A program made the translations under genes and the position numbers. From Bathynomus jamesi (lineage: Eukaryota > Arthropoda > Malacostraca > Isopoda > Cirolanidae), in assembly GCA_023014485.1 (NCBI GenBank), contig JAJOZX010000918.1, forward strand, positions 941,501 to 1,005,500: a stretch of DNA of 64,000 nucleotides. Direction: 5' to 3'. The notes below the pieces were generated by a model, which did no database searches, was not told the origin of the DNA, and was given only the letters and a program-made list of their open reading frames with translations. Numbering within the stretch: position 1 is the first letter of the stretch; each line of letters starts with the position of its first letter. This document shows, one piece after another, positions 31,578-42,224 of this stretch.

Positions 31578-33136
31578 AGTGATGTAGTCGAGACCACCAA
31601 GTCCGAGACTGAGACCGAGACCGAGACTGATCATGTGAGACCAAGATCGAGACCGAGATCAAAGGTTCGAGATCGAGATCTACCTTCCGAGATCGAGACC
31701 CTTAAAATTCGAGACCGAGATCGAGATCGAGACCAAGCTCATGCCTTTTTAATTTGTTTTACACTACTATGGAAATTAGACTATGTTAAGTATATTAATA
31801 AACTAATAACTACTTTCTTAGATGTAGTGTGTTGAATGCAAAAGGTGTAGCCTATAAATTAACAAATGAATATATATATATACGTACTTTTTATTTATTT
31901 ACTTCTTTTATATCTGTTACAGAAGGTCTAATGAACGTACCCACTACCCAGTTTGACTTGTGCATTTATTTAAAGCATGATAGGTGCTCATTACACTTAA
32001 GGAACATCAGCATGCTCAGAAGATCTGCTGAAGGTCGACTTCTGTGGGGCCTCATTATTATGCCTCCATGGCTAAATACACGCTCAATTGGAGCACTAGA
32101 GGCAGGCACTGTTAAAACAGTCATGGCAATATTGGCCAGTGATGGGAATGTATCCCTTTTCTGGTGCCAAAACTTTATTGGAGAGCAGTTGTCTAAAATA
32201 TGAGATTCATCGATCTCTAAGAGGTACCGCTGCAACTGTTTCCTGCGGTTCAAAATCTTCCCAGTTTCAACGTTCTTCTGCTTGGACCGATAGCTTTGAT
32301 ATTTTGCCATTAGTCTCGGAACTTTGGCTTGACTGTTTTATTTCGTCATCGCTGCTGTGAGAATGAGCGCTTAAGGGGAGGTGTGGCGTGATAAAAGTTC
32401 CGCCGTGACATCAGTGATGACGTCATTTTTTAACATTTACAATTGGCAATTGCGATTTGTTCTACGAATCGGTACATTGTAAATATAAGTGATGTGAAGG
32501 GTTGTCGAGTTATTCTATGCTTTATTGAATCTATCGGTACTGTTTTCTTTATGCTGTATTTCTTGCATTATTTTTGTGTGAAGCATTTTATTTTTTCAAA
32601 TACATATTGGATGGGAGGATAATCGTGTTTATCACGCACAGAGGTTGACATGCCGTTTGGCAACACTAAGTGGCCTTATAATATATACTTTATATATAAT
32701 ATATATAATTCTCTATTTAGTGTTTCCATTTTCAATAAAATTAATCTGACGGGGGCGGGGGAGGCAAATTTTTTTGTAGCGCTAACCTAAAAAAATCCAG
32801 ACCCCACACCCCCCGCAAGACAAACGTGGCAACTCAAAACAGGGTGACTGATTAGTGAATACCTAGAGTCCCTTACTTTTACAAACTTTCATAAACATTC
32901 TGAATTGTGTCTGTTCAACCAAGCCACCATCATGAGTATGCCAATAACATGTATTTTTCATTATGGTCTCGAGAGGTCTCGAAAGGTCTCGGGGAGAAAA
33001 ACCGAGACCGCGTCTGTCGAGACCGAGATCGAGACCGAGATCTAAATAGCGGAGACCGAGATCGAGATCGAGATCTTCAAATTGGGTCTCGAGATCGGTC
33101 TCGAGACCGAGACCGATCTCGAGACCTACATCACTG
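31577..33136 (-). mobile_element. hAT element with GAGACCGAGATC-rich ends (1560 bp)
   Basis: Termini CAGTGATGTAG on both ends. A perfect 8-bp duplication ATATATAC lies at 31569-31576 and 33137-33144. The outer 150-200 bp on each side are made of repeated GAGACC and GAGATC hexamers. The only coding content is the hAT C-terminal domain (31966-32310). Non-autonomous. Confidence 0.92.
31966..32310 (-). pseudogene. hAT C-terminal dimerisation domain
   Basis: Contains NRRKQLQRYLLEI, then FWHQKRDTFPSLANIAM and VPASSAPIERVFSHGG followed by MRPHRSRPSADLLSML. This is the conserved hAT C-terminal block (W....FP.L...A......PASSAP.ERVFS.GG). The catalytic region is missing. Confidence 0.85.
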
Positions 33137-33164
33137 ATATATACACACACACACACACGAATGT

Positions 33165-33428
33165 GATATATACTGTACCTGGTAAAAGTTCTATGCGTCA
33201 GTCTCTCTTCACAAGAAGGTCAAGCTGGTGGCCCCATCTCTAGGTCTGGCCTGATGGAGAAGCAGGTTGCTTTCTCACGATCTCCATCGCACATAGCCAG
33301 GCACACCAGGCTCATCTGATACTGTCCTGAGCCCGGCATCTAGTCTTCTTTTGAATATTTCAACTTTGCCCTCTGTGACGTTCCTGAGGTCCTTTGGAAA
33401 TTAGCTAAGAAATCTTGGTTACCTTGGT
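33165..33428 (-). pseudogene. LINE 3'-end fragment
   Basis: Inverted match to the 3' portion of the LINE at 42225-43640 and 26404-27000 (the region coding DAWLRT...PG..YVRW and the GTCAAGCTGG tail). No open frame. Confidence 0.7.
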
Positions 33429-33434
33429 TTTGCT

Positions 33435-33700
33435 TCCGCCCGAATTGTTCATTCTGACGAAGGTCAAACTTGTTGCTCCATCTTAAACCTACAACTTAAC
33501 GTGGTATTCGAACCACGACCCACCATGGATGATCAGAAATTACAAAGTCCTCGCCCAGCCTTTATCTACCAACCAATCTTTATTGTATGGAAGGATGAAC
33601 AGCTGGGTTTTCTGCTCGCCGACTGCCGTCACCAGGAATCGAACCCGGGGCCGGTGGATTCGTAGTCAGCGATGCTAACCACTACACCACCGAGTCGCAT
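33435..33700 (-). mobile_element. Dimeric tRNA-like SINE (family B)
   Basis: Read inverted: a first tRNA-like head (GGTGGTGTAGTGGTTAGC, B box GGGTTCGATTCC), a linker with CAGCTGTTCATCCTTCC, a decayed second head, then a tail GACGAAGGTCA...CGGGCGGAAGC. The same modules in the same order occur at 34700-35268 and 40227-40506. Confidence 0.8.
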
Positions 33701-33714
33701 ATATACATATATAT

Positions 33715-34500
33715 TTTTTTACACAGGAAGGAGGGGCCAAGGTCAAATGCCCGCAAAAACGCCCCCTCCCCCCGCCATATAGAGGGAGAAGAGAGCCAAA
33801 ATCAAGGTCCAGGGTTTTTGAGATTTCTGAACACTCTGCGTTTGAAAGATTGGAGGTCATAGACAGGGGGAAAGATGGATTGAAGAAGATTGTCCCAGAG
33901 TTGACCAATTGAGTAGATGAGTGATTGAAAACACCGAGTCACCGATTAACCCTTGCGTTAGAGAGTTGGACAGATAAGGAATGAGAATGTGTCGAAAGTC
34001 TGGTACTGCGTGCTCTCCTTAAAGGAGAAGGCATGCAGTTAGAGAGTTCAGAAGAGCAGTGTCCTTTATCATAGCGATAGTAAAGAGAGAGTGAGGCACC
34101 ACTGCGGCGAAGAGAGAGGGAGTGAAAACATCAGTAAGAGGCGGGGAATTGTTGAGACGAAAAGCCTTTGATTCCAACCCGTTAAGTAAGCTGTATGGGT
34201 TGAGCCACCCGACACATGAGAAGCTTACTCCACGCAGGGGTGGCCAAGACCCTTGTACAGAGACAGCAACTGAGTCGGGGTGAAGAAACTGCGAAACGTG
34301 TACAATACAGTATCTCTTAGAAGCTGTTTTAGAGAGAGTATATTTGATCTTTCCAGGAAATATCACGAGAAAAGGGAACGCCAAAAATGTTAAAAGAATA
34401 GGAAGTTCTGAATCGGCACAAGGCCATCTATTATGAGACATACTTAAAGATTTAGAAAGTAAGGTTTTGTCACTACTTGATTTTATTAATTTCATTCCAC
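33715..34500 (-). pseudogene. LINE C-terminal fragment (crustacean-type)
   Basis: The frame on the minus strand from 34495 includes SKTASKRYCIVH, VSFSCVGWLNPYSLLN and ESKAFRLNNSPPLTD. It aligns with the LINE at 52405-54565 (FFSCVGWLNP, INPLPLTD). The 3' end near 33715 matches that of 43660-43815. Several stops. Confidence 0.8.
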
Positions 34501-34699
34501 AAAATGTTTTTTTTTAATATTTTGTACTACCTTTTAACTTTTTAATATTTTGCAAATTTTAAAAACATTTTGAAGATGAAAAATTATTTCGGAAACGTCT
34601 TTATATTAAACAAGAATGATAAATGGTTGGATTTTCCTGTTTATTCTTAAACTGCGCCTCCCTAGGAGCAAACCTTTAAATGAAATTATATATGTAATA

Positions 34700-35268
34700 C
34701 GCCTCGGTGTGTCGTGGTTACGTCGCTGACTACGAATCCATCGGCAGGGCCGGCGAAGGATTGGTATATGGGCCTTCCTGTTTACTCAGTATTTTATTAT
34801 GAATGCTTTTTGTGTACATAACAAGCAAACTGATTATATGTACTATTCAAAACATACAGTATTATAATCTCTATAAAATGTATGTTCATTAATTATATTT
34901 CCTCTCTGTTATTTAATCAATTGCTTTATTAATATTTTTAGATTTTATCCCCCCTCTTTCCGGGTCCCCTAGAGGGCCGGGCCCCGGGGATATAATCCGG
35001 CTTCCCCGCCCTCTCGGCGGCCCTGTCCATCGGCCCTAGGATCGAGACGGCAGTCGGCGTGCAGCAGCAAAACTAGCTGTTGATCCTTCCATACAATAAA
35101 AAAAATTGGTTGGTACATAAATGGGTAGCCTAGTGGTTAAGACGCTGGGTTGATGGTGGGGCGTGGTTCGGATTCCCCGTTAAACTGTAGGTCTAAGGTG
35201 GAGTGACAAGCTTGACCTTCGTCAGAATAAACAATTCGGGCGGAAGCAAACCAAAGGTTAACCAAAGG
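34700..35268 (+). mobile_element. Dimeric tRNA-like SINE (family B), interrupted
   Basis: The first head (to TCCATCGG at 34744) is cut by a 281-bp hAT. After 35025 the SINE resumes (CATCGGCCCTAGGATCGAGA), followed by the linker, the second head (GGTAGCCTAGTGGTTAAG) and the tail (TTCGGGCGGAAGC). Confidence 0.8.
34745..35025. mobile_element. 281-bp hAT MITE inside a SINE
   Basis: Ends CAGGGCCGGCGAAGG and, inverted, CAGGGCCGCCGAGAGGG. A perfect 8-bp duplication TCCATCGG lies at 34737-34744 and 35026-35033. The uninterrupted SINE at 40227-40506 supports this as the empty-site structure. Confidence 0.92.
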
Positions 35269-35276
35269 TGTATATA

Positions 35277-37675
35277 CAGTAAATCCTCGATTTAACGAAC
35301 TAATTCCAGCCACCCCATTCCCTTAAATCGAATATTCCCTTAAATCGAATATTCCCTTAAATTGTACAAAATTTCAGGCATTGAAAAAAATTATGCATAG
35401 TGCTTAGGAAGAATTCCCTAGACAAAAAAAGTAGACATGGCTTACCTTAAAATTTGGGGGTTATGGTGTTTGTCGTAGGTGGCCTGACACAGGTATGACC
35501 CCCCAAACCTGTGCCAGGCTTGAGGGGGTGAATTACTCTGTCTCAACATCACCTTCCAGAAGCACGGCGGGTACCTCTGGAGTAACTGGCTCTGGGGTAG
35601 TGGAAGCACTGCGAGAAAAGCTGAGGGTTGGAGCTGGTGAAGATGAAGGGGTTGATGACAATCCTGATGTTGAGGGTAGTGGAACATCAAGAGAAGAATG
35701 GCTGCCAGATCTTCGTCTTTGAGGGGCAGGAGGCTTGAAGAAATCATCAATCTTAGTCTGGATTGGGGCAAACATGGCTTGTTGTTTCTTGACGACCCTG
35801 GTTCTCATCTCCCTCAGATGGTCATAGAAGGGCTGCAGGTCTTCATGCTTGGTGGTGATCAGGAAGTTGAGGAGCGCATCAAGATTATTTCGTACCTCAG
35901 ATAGCTTCATCGATGGAGTTGTAGATGTCTCTTCTTCTTCTTCTTCCAAGCTTGTTTCTAAGGGACTTGAGGCCAAAGAAACTACTGCAGCAATCTCGTC
36001 TTCAGATTGGATGTGGTACCCGGGGTCTCCACCATCAATCTCCAGCCACTCCTCGATGTCCTCTTGCTGTACATCGTCCTCTCCAGCATTGCGGAAGACC
36101 GTTCTATTCCTCTACCGTCAATCCCTCGAAGTCTGCTGTCTTCTCTTGCAGCTGGGTTTGATGGTTGTGGCCAAACAAGGCATTCCAGCCATGGACCAGG
36201 GTTCGAACACTCACCGTATCCCATGCTTTTTTTACATTGTGCACTACATCATCAAAGTTGTAGTTCTTGTAGGCCTGCAGACTGCTTCTTCCTCTTGTAT
36301 CTGACACGCCTTCTGCCGGGGGAAGCTCCACAACAAGAAGATCATCAAGCATGAGCCGACGGTAATGCCTTTTGAAAGCGTTGATTACCCCCTGGTCCAT
36401 AGGTTGGATTAGTGAAGTGGTGTTCGGCGGCAAATACTTGACCCTTATCTTCCCATCACTGGAGCACAACAAGCAGGAGCATTGTCCAAGAGCAACAGGG
36501 CCTTAACTTCTCTATAATTCACTCCCTTTCCCTTCACCTGGAAAGACAGGACAGCTGGGACAAAGCAGTTGTCGAACCAGTGCTTGGTAATGTCCATCGT
36601 GAACCAAGCTTTTTTGTTACCCTCATAGGACACAGGGAGACTGTTCATGAAGGGGCGTAATGTCATTGGCCTCTTCGCAGTTTCAACAACCATCGGCTTC
36701 AGGCGGTGGGTATCATCGGCATTGGCACACAGCAGGACAGACACACGACTTTTGCTCATTTTGTGCCCGGGGACACTTGCCTCTGCTCTCGCTGCCCGCG
36801 TATTGCTCGGCAATGCCTTCCGAAAGAGGCCTCATCACCATTGTAGATTTGGAAGTCCTGCAGATTCGTTTCTATCCTCAGCACCTTCATCTCTTCTACG
36901 AAGGGAGCAACACTGGTGGTATCAGCACTGCATCTTTCGCCGACAATCTTACGATCCGTGATATTGTGCCGGACACAAAACCTAATCACCCAGCCAGTGC
37001 TAGCATGAAAATTTTCAATATTTAATGTTTCTGAAAACCTTAATCCAGCTGACTGGAGCTCTGAACCTCGGACCGGCAGCCCTTGAGCCCTTTGCTGTTT
37101 GTACCAGTTGTACACGGCGTCGTCCAGGTCTTGATGTGATGACTTCTTTAATGACTTTTTTTCGAGAGCCTTATTTTTGTCACTAGCACTAGCACTCGTC
37201 TCATGCTGCAGCCTATAGCTCTTAAGGTGCTGCTTATCACCTTTCAGTTGGTAAACTTGTGTTTTTCTAGTGTTATACTCTGCCATCACAGCAGCCACTG
37301 ACGCTCCTTTCTCAAGCTTTTCAGTTATATCTAACTTCTGCGCAATAGTTAAACGCACTCTTTTCACCTTCTCACCACCACTTGTTCTCTGAGATACTTT
37401 CGGCATGATAACAAAAGCACAGTTAAGCACAAACACAGGCACAAACACAGTGAGCAGCATGCAACACAGCGGCGAGGCGAAAGGGTACAGACTGGCCATA
37501 TGTAAACAAAACACGAACACCCGAAAACACGTGCGCGTCCGTCCCTCCTTTTTACGGAGCACTATTCTGATTTAACGAACTAGTTCGCTAAATTGATCAC
37601 TCAATAACGGAGAAAAATCCTTCCGCTAAATCGCTCTTCCGTTATATCGAGTTCCGTTATATCGAGGATTCACTG
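35277..37675 (-). mobile_element. Tigger/pogo element (2399 bp)
   Basis: Termini CAGTAAATCCTCGATTTAAC and, inverted, CAGTGAATCCTCGATATAAC. TA is duplicated on both sides (35275-35276 and 37676-37677). The ends contain repeated TTCGATTTAAGG/TTCCGTTATATCGA-like units. The interior encodes a full-length but frameshifted transposase. Confidence 0.93.
35533..37406 (-). pseudogene. Tigger/pogo transposase, frameshifted
   Basis: It starts MPKVSQRTSGGEKVKRVRL at 37406. The N-terminus has a CENP-B-type helix-turn-helix (LTIAQKLDITEKLEKGAS), then a second helical DNA-binding domain (LDDAVYNWYKQQRAQGLPV). The catalytic domain has IYNGDEASF (first Asp), LLLLDNAPA (second Asp) and LPPNTTSLIQPMDQGVI (third Asp). 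Frameshifts lie near 36800, 36470 and between 36104 and 35976. The C-terminal part is acidic (EEEEEE) and contains QTKIDDFF, a match to the PCNA-interacting PIP box described for pogo-family transposases. All three catalytic Asp are kept, so the shifts look like recent decay. Confidence 0.9.
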
Positions 37676-37686
37676 TATAACCAAGG

Positions 37687-37696
<10 letters not shown>

Positions 37697-37754
<58 letters not shown>
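37697..37754. repeat. Compound (TA)n(GT)n microsatellite
   Basis: About 28 bases of TA followed by about 30 of GT. Confidence 0.95.
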
Positions 37755-37758
<4 letters not shown>

Positions 37759-38876
37759 ATGAACAATGAATAATTCCTATATAATCAATATTCATTTTTA
37801 CATAAGAACCAAACTCGCCTAACGCGAGTTTGGATAAAAAATTTATTTGTTGCTTTCTATTTTTGCAGTTTCACAACCATGCTATCTGTCATTTCTATGG
37901 TTAAATCGAATCCATGTTTGTGTCATTGAAGGTTTGTTGTGAGAAACGAATGTCCCTTAATTTCATTCCCTTAAAGTACAAACAAGACAATTGACGGTTT
38001 AGATCGTTTAACATTTCCATCACAATATTACCCATATCTCCATTTTCCATTTATTATAGAATTTATGATAATTAATTATTGTTGTCTTGCATCTAACCCT
38101 CATCCCTAAATTTTATTAGATTATACATGCACATTGCATGTGGTATGATTTGAACCCTTGTTTGTACTTCTTTCTTTATTCATTTACTTAATTATTCCTC
38201 AAATATACCCAATTCCTTAATATTTGCCGTATATTTAATTAATAGTTTCACTCACTCTTTGTCTCTAATTCGTTTCTCCTAATTTCTCCCAATAATGACT
38301 TGTACTGTACGTACGAATTAAATAACTATGGCATATTAATTATGAATCGACGTATGGCATAATTTGAATAACTATGACGTCATAAAGTAGCTTAATTCCC
38401 TTCACATTTTTCCGTCATTAATTTCCCTTCATCATATCTCTAGTATACAATGTATGGAAATTCTTTAACATAATAATAAAAACTGTACACTCTATACGTC
38501 ATTATTTATATGTTGTTCATTCATACATCCATGTCCTTTCTTGACCTTTATCTTTTGTTAATTTTACTAATTATTCATTCAGCTACTTATTGTCTACCAT
38601 TGTCAACCTGTTGTGTGACTACCAATATGTGTACAATACTTTGTGCGTTCGTACATGTTCCCTGAAGATCATAATTACGTACATAGTTACGTACATGTAC
38701 ATACGTTCAAATGTATTCTTTTTATTTCTTTTCTTTAAATTAATTAATTTCTCGCAATCTCATAAATGCTTATACGAGTGTTCGAATTCCGCTGACAGCA
38801 GCAAAAGCGAGCGCTTCTTAGATGAAAATCTCCTTCGCTTGCTTCTAATTTATAAAACATTATTATGTGTGTAATG

Positions 38877-38877
<1 letters not shown>
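37755..38877. other. No gene recognised
   Basis: AT-rich DNA with no domain, inverted repeat or tRNA-like signal. A small inverted motif (ACTCGCCTAACGCGAGTTTGG) lies at about 37812-37832. Confidence 0.4.

Positions 38878-38941
<64 letters not shown>
38878..38941. repeat. (TA)n array
   Basis: A pure TA run of about 64 bases. Confidence 0.97.
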
Positions 38942-38945
<4 letters not shown>

Positions 38946-39932
38946 CCCATGTACTTTGTGTTCTATTCCTAACATCTTAATTGTCTATAAATATGAAACA
39001 CTGTAAAAAAAAACAAAGCTATAGTTAACTGTTTAATTGTAATTAACTGTAATATTTTAATATAATGTAAGTGATGTACTTTAATGAAACTATAATTAAC
39101 TAATAATTTAATATGATGTAATTAATGTACTTTAATGAAACTGTAATTGACGATAATAAGTGAATGTGAATTAATTCGTAAATTATAATCATAGTTGTAG
39201 TAAACCAAAATTACAATATACTAATAATGTACTTAGTTTGTACTCAATGTACTACTCCGAAATTGTCGCCATTTAGGAATGTATACTCGGCGATATTGCG
39301 ATTATTATTTTTTATTTTTTTTTTCGTTTTATTTTGGAATCTTTCAAAATTCTGATCGTGTGTTTAAAATTAGGCTTAACGTAGATCTCCATTAAACGGG
39401 GGGGGGGGGGGGGGGGACTTAACCTTCAACTGCACTCCCCCAACATTTAGACTTATATGATGCTTGTATTTGTAAAATAAGAGACACTCCTGTCTTAGCA
39501 GCCCTTCAGCGAGGAGGTTGGAGCCCTCCTCGAGGAGGCCGAGGGCCTTCTCACTTTTAAATTCCGGCCTGAGCCATGGTCGAAAGAGGTCGAACCCCTC
39601 CCCCTGTAAATCTAACTTAGAAGCTGAGTATTACCTGTACATTTTAGCAGTAAATTACAGTAAAAGGAAGTTTTTTATCTTTTCCTTCGAGCCGTGTTCT
39701 CGTCCGAGAACTCAGTCAATAAAGTAGAGAAAAATAATTTCCCGATACGTTATGAGAAGAATCGGTGAACGGTCAGATAATTTAATAAGTTTTCACAGAA
39801 TCCTCCTATCCACTATAAGAAGAAATCGGAGAGTAGTATAGAAGAAACTATTGTGAGTAACAAATCCGTTGCTGCCTCCTAACCAGAACCCCCGTCGACT
39901 TCGAACCAACCAAGGCCATAGACGTAGAGGTT

Positions 39933-39936
<4 letters not shown>
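38942..39936 (+). mobile_element. Possible solo LTR (995 bp) inside (TA)n
   Basis: Begins TGTGCCC and ends GTTAACA (TG...CA), with (TA)n on both sides. It contains a GC-richer promoter-like segment (about 39480-39610), a G run at about 39400 and AATAAAG at about 39718, consistent with an LTR polyadenylation signal. No second copy is in the window, and the (TA)n flanks hide any 5-bp duplication, so this is an inference from layout only. Confidence 0.35.
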
Positions 39937-39964
<28 letters not shown>

Positions 39965-39967
<3 letters not shown>

Positions 39968-40205
39968 GGTGTCCCATAAGTCCGATCTCATAGGAAAATT
40001 TATTTTAAATTAAATTTCCAAAAGTAATACATTAAAATTAAAACGAATGTTCAAACTGATGTCTTGTTTTGGGACCTTTTTGTTTTGTTGCAGGTAGAAT
40101 AACACGCAATGGCTAATATGGAAGTGAGTTACACTCCTGAGGAAAAGGTGGAGACCTTTTCCTCAGGAGTGTAACTCCTCAGGACCGACGTACTCCTCAG
40201 GAGGG
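39965..40205 (+). mobile_element. Tc1/mariner 5' end with internal foldback
   Basis: It starts CAGGGTGTCCCATAAGTCC after TA, in (TA)n. An ATG near 40110 opens MANMEVSYTPEEKVET, a transposase N-terminus. The sequence then turns back on itself (TTTTCCTCAGGAGTGTAACT is the inverse of the coding stretch). The rest of the element is missing. Confidence 0.7.
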
Positions 40206-40226
40206 TATATATATATATATTTATAC

Positions 40227-40506
40227 ACCACCTCGGTGCGACTTGGTGGTGTAGTGGTTAGCGTCACTGACTACGAATCCATCGGCCCCTGGATCGAGAC
40301 CCGATGACGGCAGCCGGCGCGCAGCAAACCCCAGCTGTTCATCCTTCCACACAATAAAAGAAAGTGGTTGGTAAATAAATGGGTACCCTGGGTGGCCTAG
40401 TGGTTAAGACGGTGGGCTGCTGGTGGGGCGTGGTTCAGATTCAGGTGGAGTGAAAAATTTGACCTTCGTCAGAATGAACAATTCGGGCGGAAGCTAACCA
40501 AAGGTT
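40227..40506 (+). mobile_element. Dimeric tRNA-like SINE (family B), uninterrupted
   Basis: Head 1 has GGTGGTGTAGTGGTTAGC and a decayed B box (TGGATCGAGACCC). Linker with AGCTGTTCATCCTTCC. Head 2 has GGTGGCCTAGTGGTTAAG and GTGGTTCAGATTC. Tail with TTGACCTTCGTCAG and TTCGGGCGGAAGC. It serves as the reference copy for the other two. Confidence 0.8.
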
Positions 40507-40508
40507 TA

Positions 40509-40894
40509 CTGGGTGGCCCATAATTCAGGAACCATAGGAATAAGTGTATTTTTTTTTAATAATTCTTGTACTTCCTAATAATGGTCTTTTTTCTTTATTT
40601 TCTTTTTGATGAATTACCTGGATGACGTACCGATAAACAAACGACGTGGCATGTTCTTTCAGCAAGACGGTGCACCTCCTCATTTTGCCATGCAAGTTCG
40701 CAAATACCTTGATAAAACGTTCCCCAACAGATGGATTGGCCGAAGAGGTCCTATCGAATGGCCACCCCGGTCACCAGATATCACTCCCTCGATTTTTTCA
40801 TAAAAAAAAAAATAAAGAAAAAATTATTAGAAAGTACAAGAATTATTAAAAAAAAACAAATTATTCCTATGGTTCCTGAATTATGGACCACCCG

Positions 40895-40895
<1 letters not shown>
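40509..40895 (+). mobile_element. Internally deleted Tc1/mariner element
   Basis: Termini CTGGGTGGCCCATAATTCAG and, inverted, CCGGGTGGTCCATAATTCAG, with a match of about 35 bp. The interior keeps 65 codons of transposase (40606-40803) with FQQDGAPPHFAMQVRKYL and WPPRSPDITP, the second and third catalytic Asp regions of DDE_3-type enzymes. It was cut down by an internal deletion. Confidence 0.8.
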
Positions 40896-40936
<41 letters not shown>

Positions 40937-42169
40937 GGGAATGAACTCAGAATGGTCCCCCGAGTTTTTTATGATACACACAGACAGTACATGGAACAAG
41001 GAACTCTTCTGGGATAATTAATCCACTATAGTCCGAATAAGTAATGGTAAATGACAAATACCATAGTTTTTCTTTTTCATGATGCTAGCCCGACGTGGGC
41101 AACGGGTCACTCGCAAAGAGGTCCCATAAATATAGCTTCCCTCACCAGCTATCTGCAAAGCAGACAGGATCCAGCTTTGGGACATGGATCTAGGGTTAAA
41201 GCAGCCTAGCCCTGCTACATTTAGAACCTCAATATAAGCAAAAGACTCGCTGCCTTCACGTCAGATTGAATACATCAAAGAAAAAGGGGTAACTATTATA
41301 TTTTTAGCCAAAAACCAAAACTTAAACCTCAACTGGCAGAATTGAGCGTCCACTTTTCAAGGCACATAACATGTCCGTTTCAAGATGGGAATGAACTCAG
41401 AATGGTCCCCCGAGTTTTTTATGATACACACAGACAGTGCATGGAACAAGGAACTCTTCTGGGATAATTAATCCACTATAGTCCGAATAAGTAATGGTAA
41501 ATGACAAATACCATAGTTTTTCTTTTTCATGATGCTAGCCCGACGTGGGCAACGGGTCACTCGCAAAGAGGTCCCATAAATATAGCTTCTCTCACCAGCT
41601 ATCTGCAAAGCAGACAGGATCCAGCTTTGGGACATAGATCTAGGGTTAAAGCAGCCTAGCCTTGCTACATTTAGAACCTCAATATAAGCAAAAGACTCGC
41701 TGCCTTCACGTCAGATTGAATACATCAAAGAAAAAGGGGTAACTATTATATTTTTAGCCAAAAACCAAAACTTAAACCTCAACTGGCAGAATTGAGCGTC
41801 CACTTTTCAAGGCACATAACATGTCCGTTTCAAGATGGGAATGAACTCAGAATGGTCCCCCGAGTTTTTTATGATACACACAGACAGTGCATGGAACAAG
41901 GAACTCTTCTGGGATAATTAATCCACTATAGTCCGAATAAGTAATGGTAAATGACAAATACCATAGTTTTTCTTTTTCATGATGCTAGCCCGACGTGGGC
42001 AACGGGTCACTCGCAAAGAGGTCCCATAAATATAGCTTCCCTCACCAGCTATCTGCAAAGCAGACAGGATCCAGCTTTGGGACATGGATCTAGGGTTAAA
42101 GCAGCCTAGCCCTGCTACATTTAGAACCTCAATATAAGCAAAAGACTCGCTGCCTTCACGTCAGATTGA

Positions 42170-42172
<3 letters not shown>
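40937..42172 (+). repeat. 450-bp tandem repeat, 2.75 copies
   Basis: GGGAATGAACTCAGAATGG recurs at 40937, 41387 and 41837, an exact 450-bp period. Copies differ at only a few bases. The third copy stops within the unit at (TA)n. No protein similarity was seen. A fragment of the same unit lies inverted at 10690-10769, also between (TA)n runs. Near identity indicates recent expansion. Confidence 0.95.
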
Positions 42173-42215
<43 letters not shown>

Positions 42216-42224
42216 TTTCTTTTG

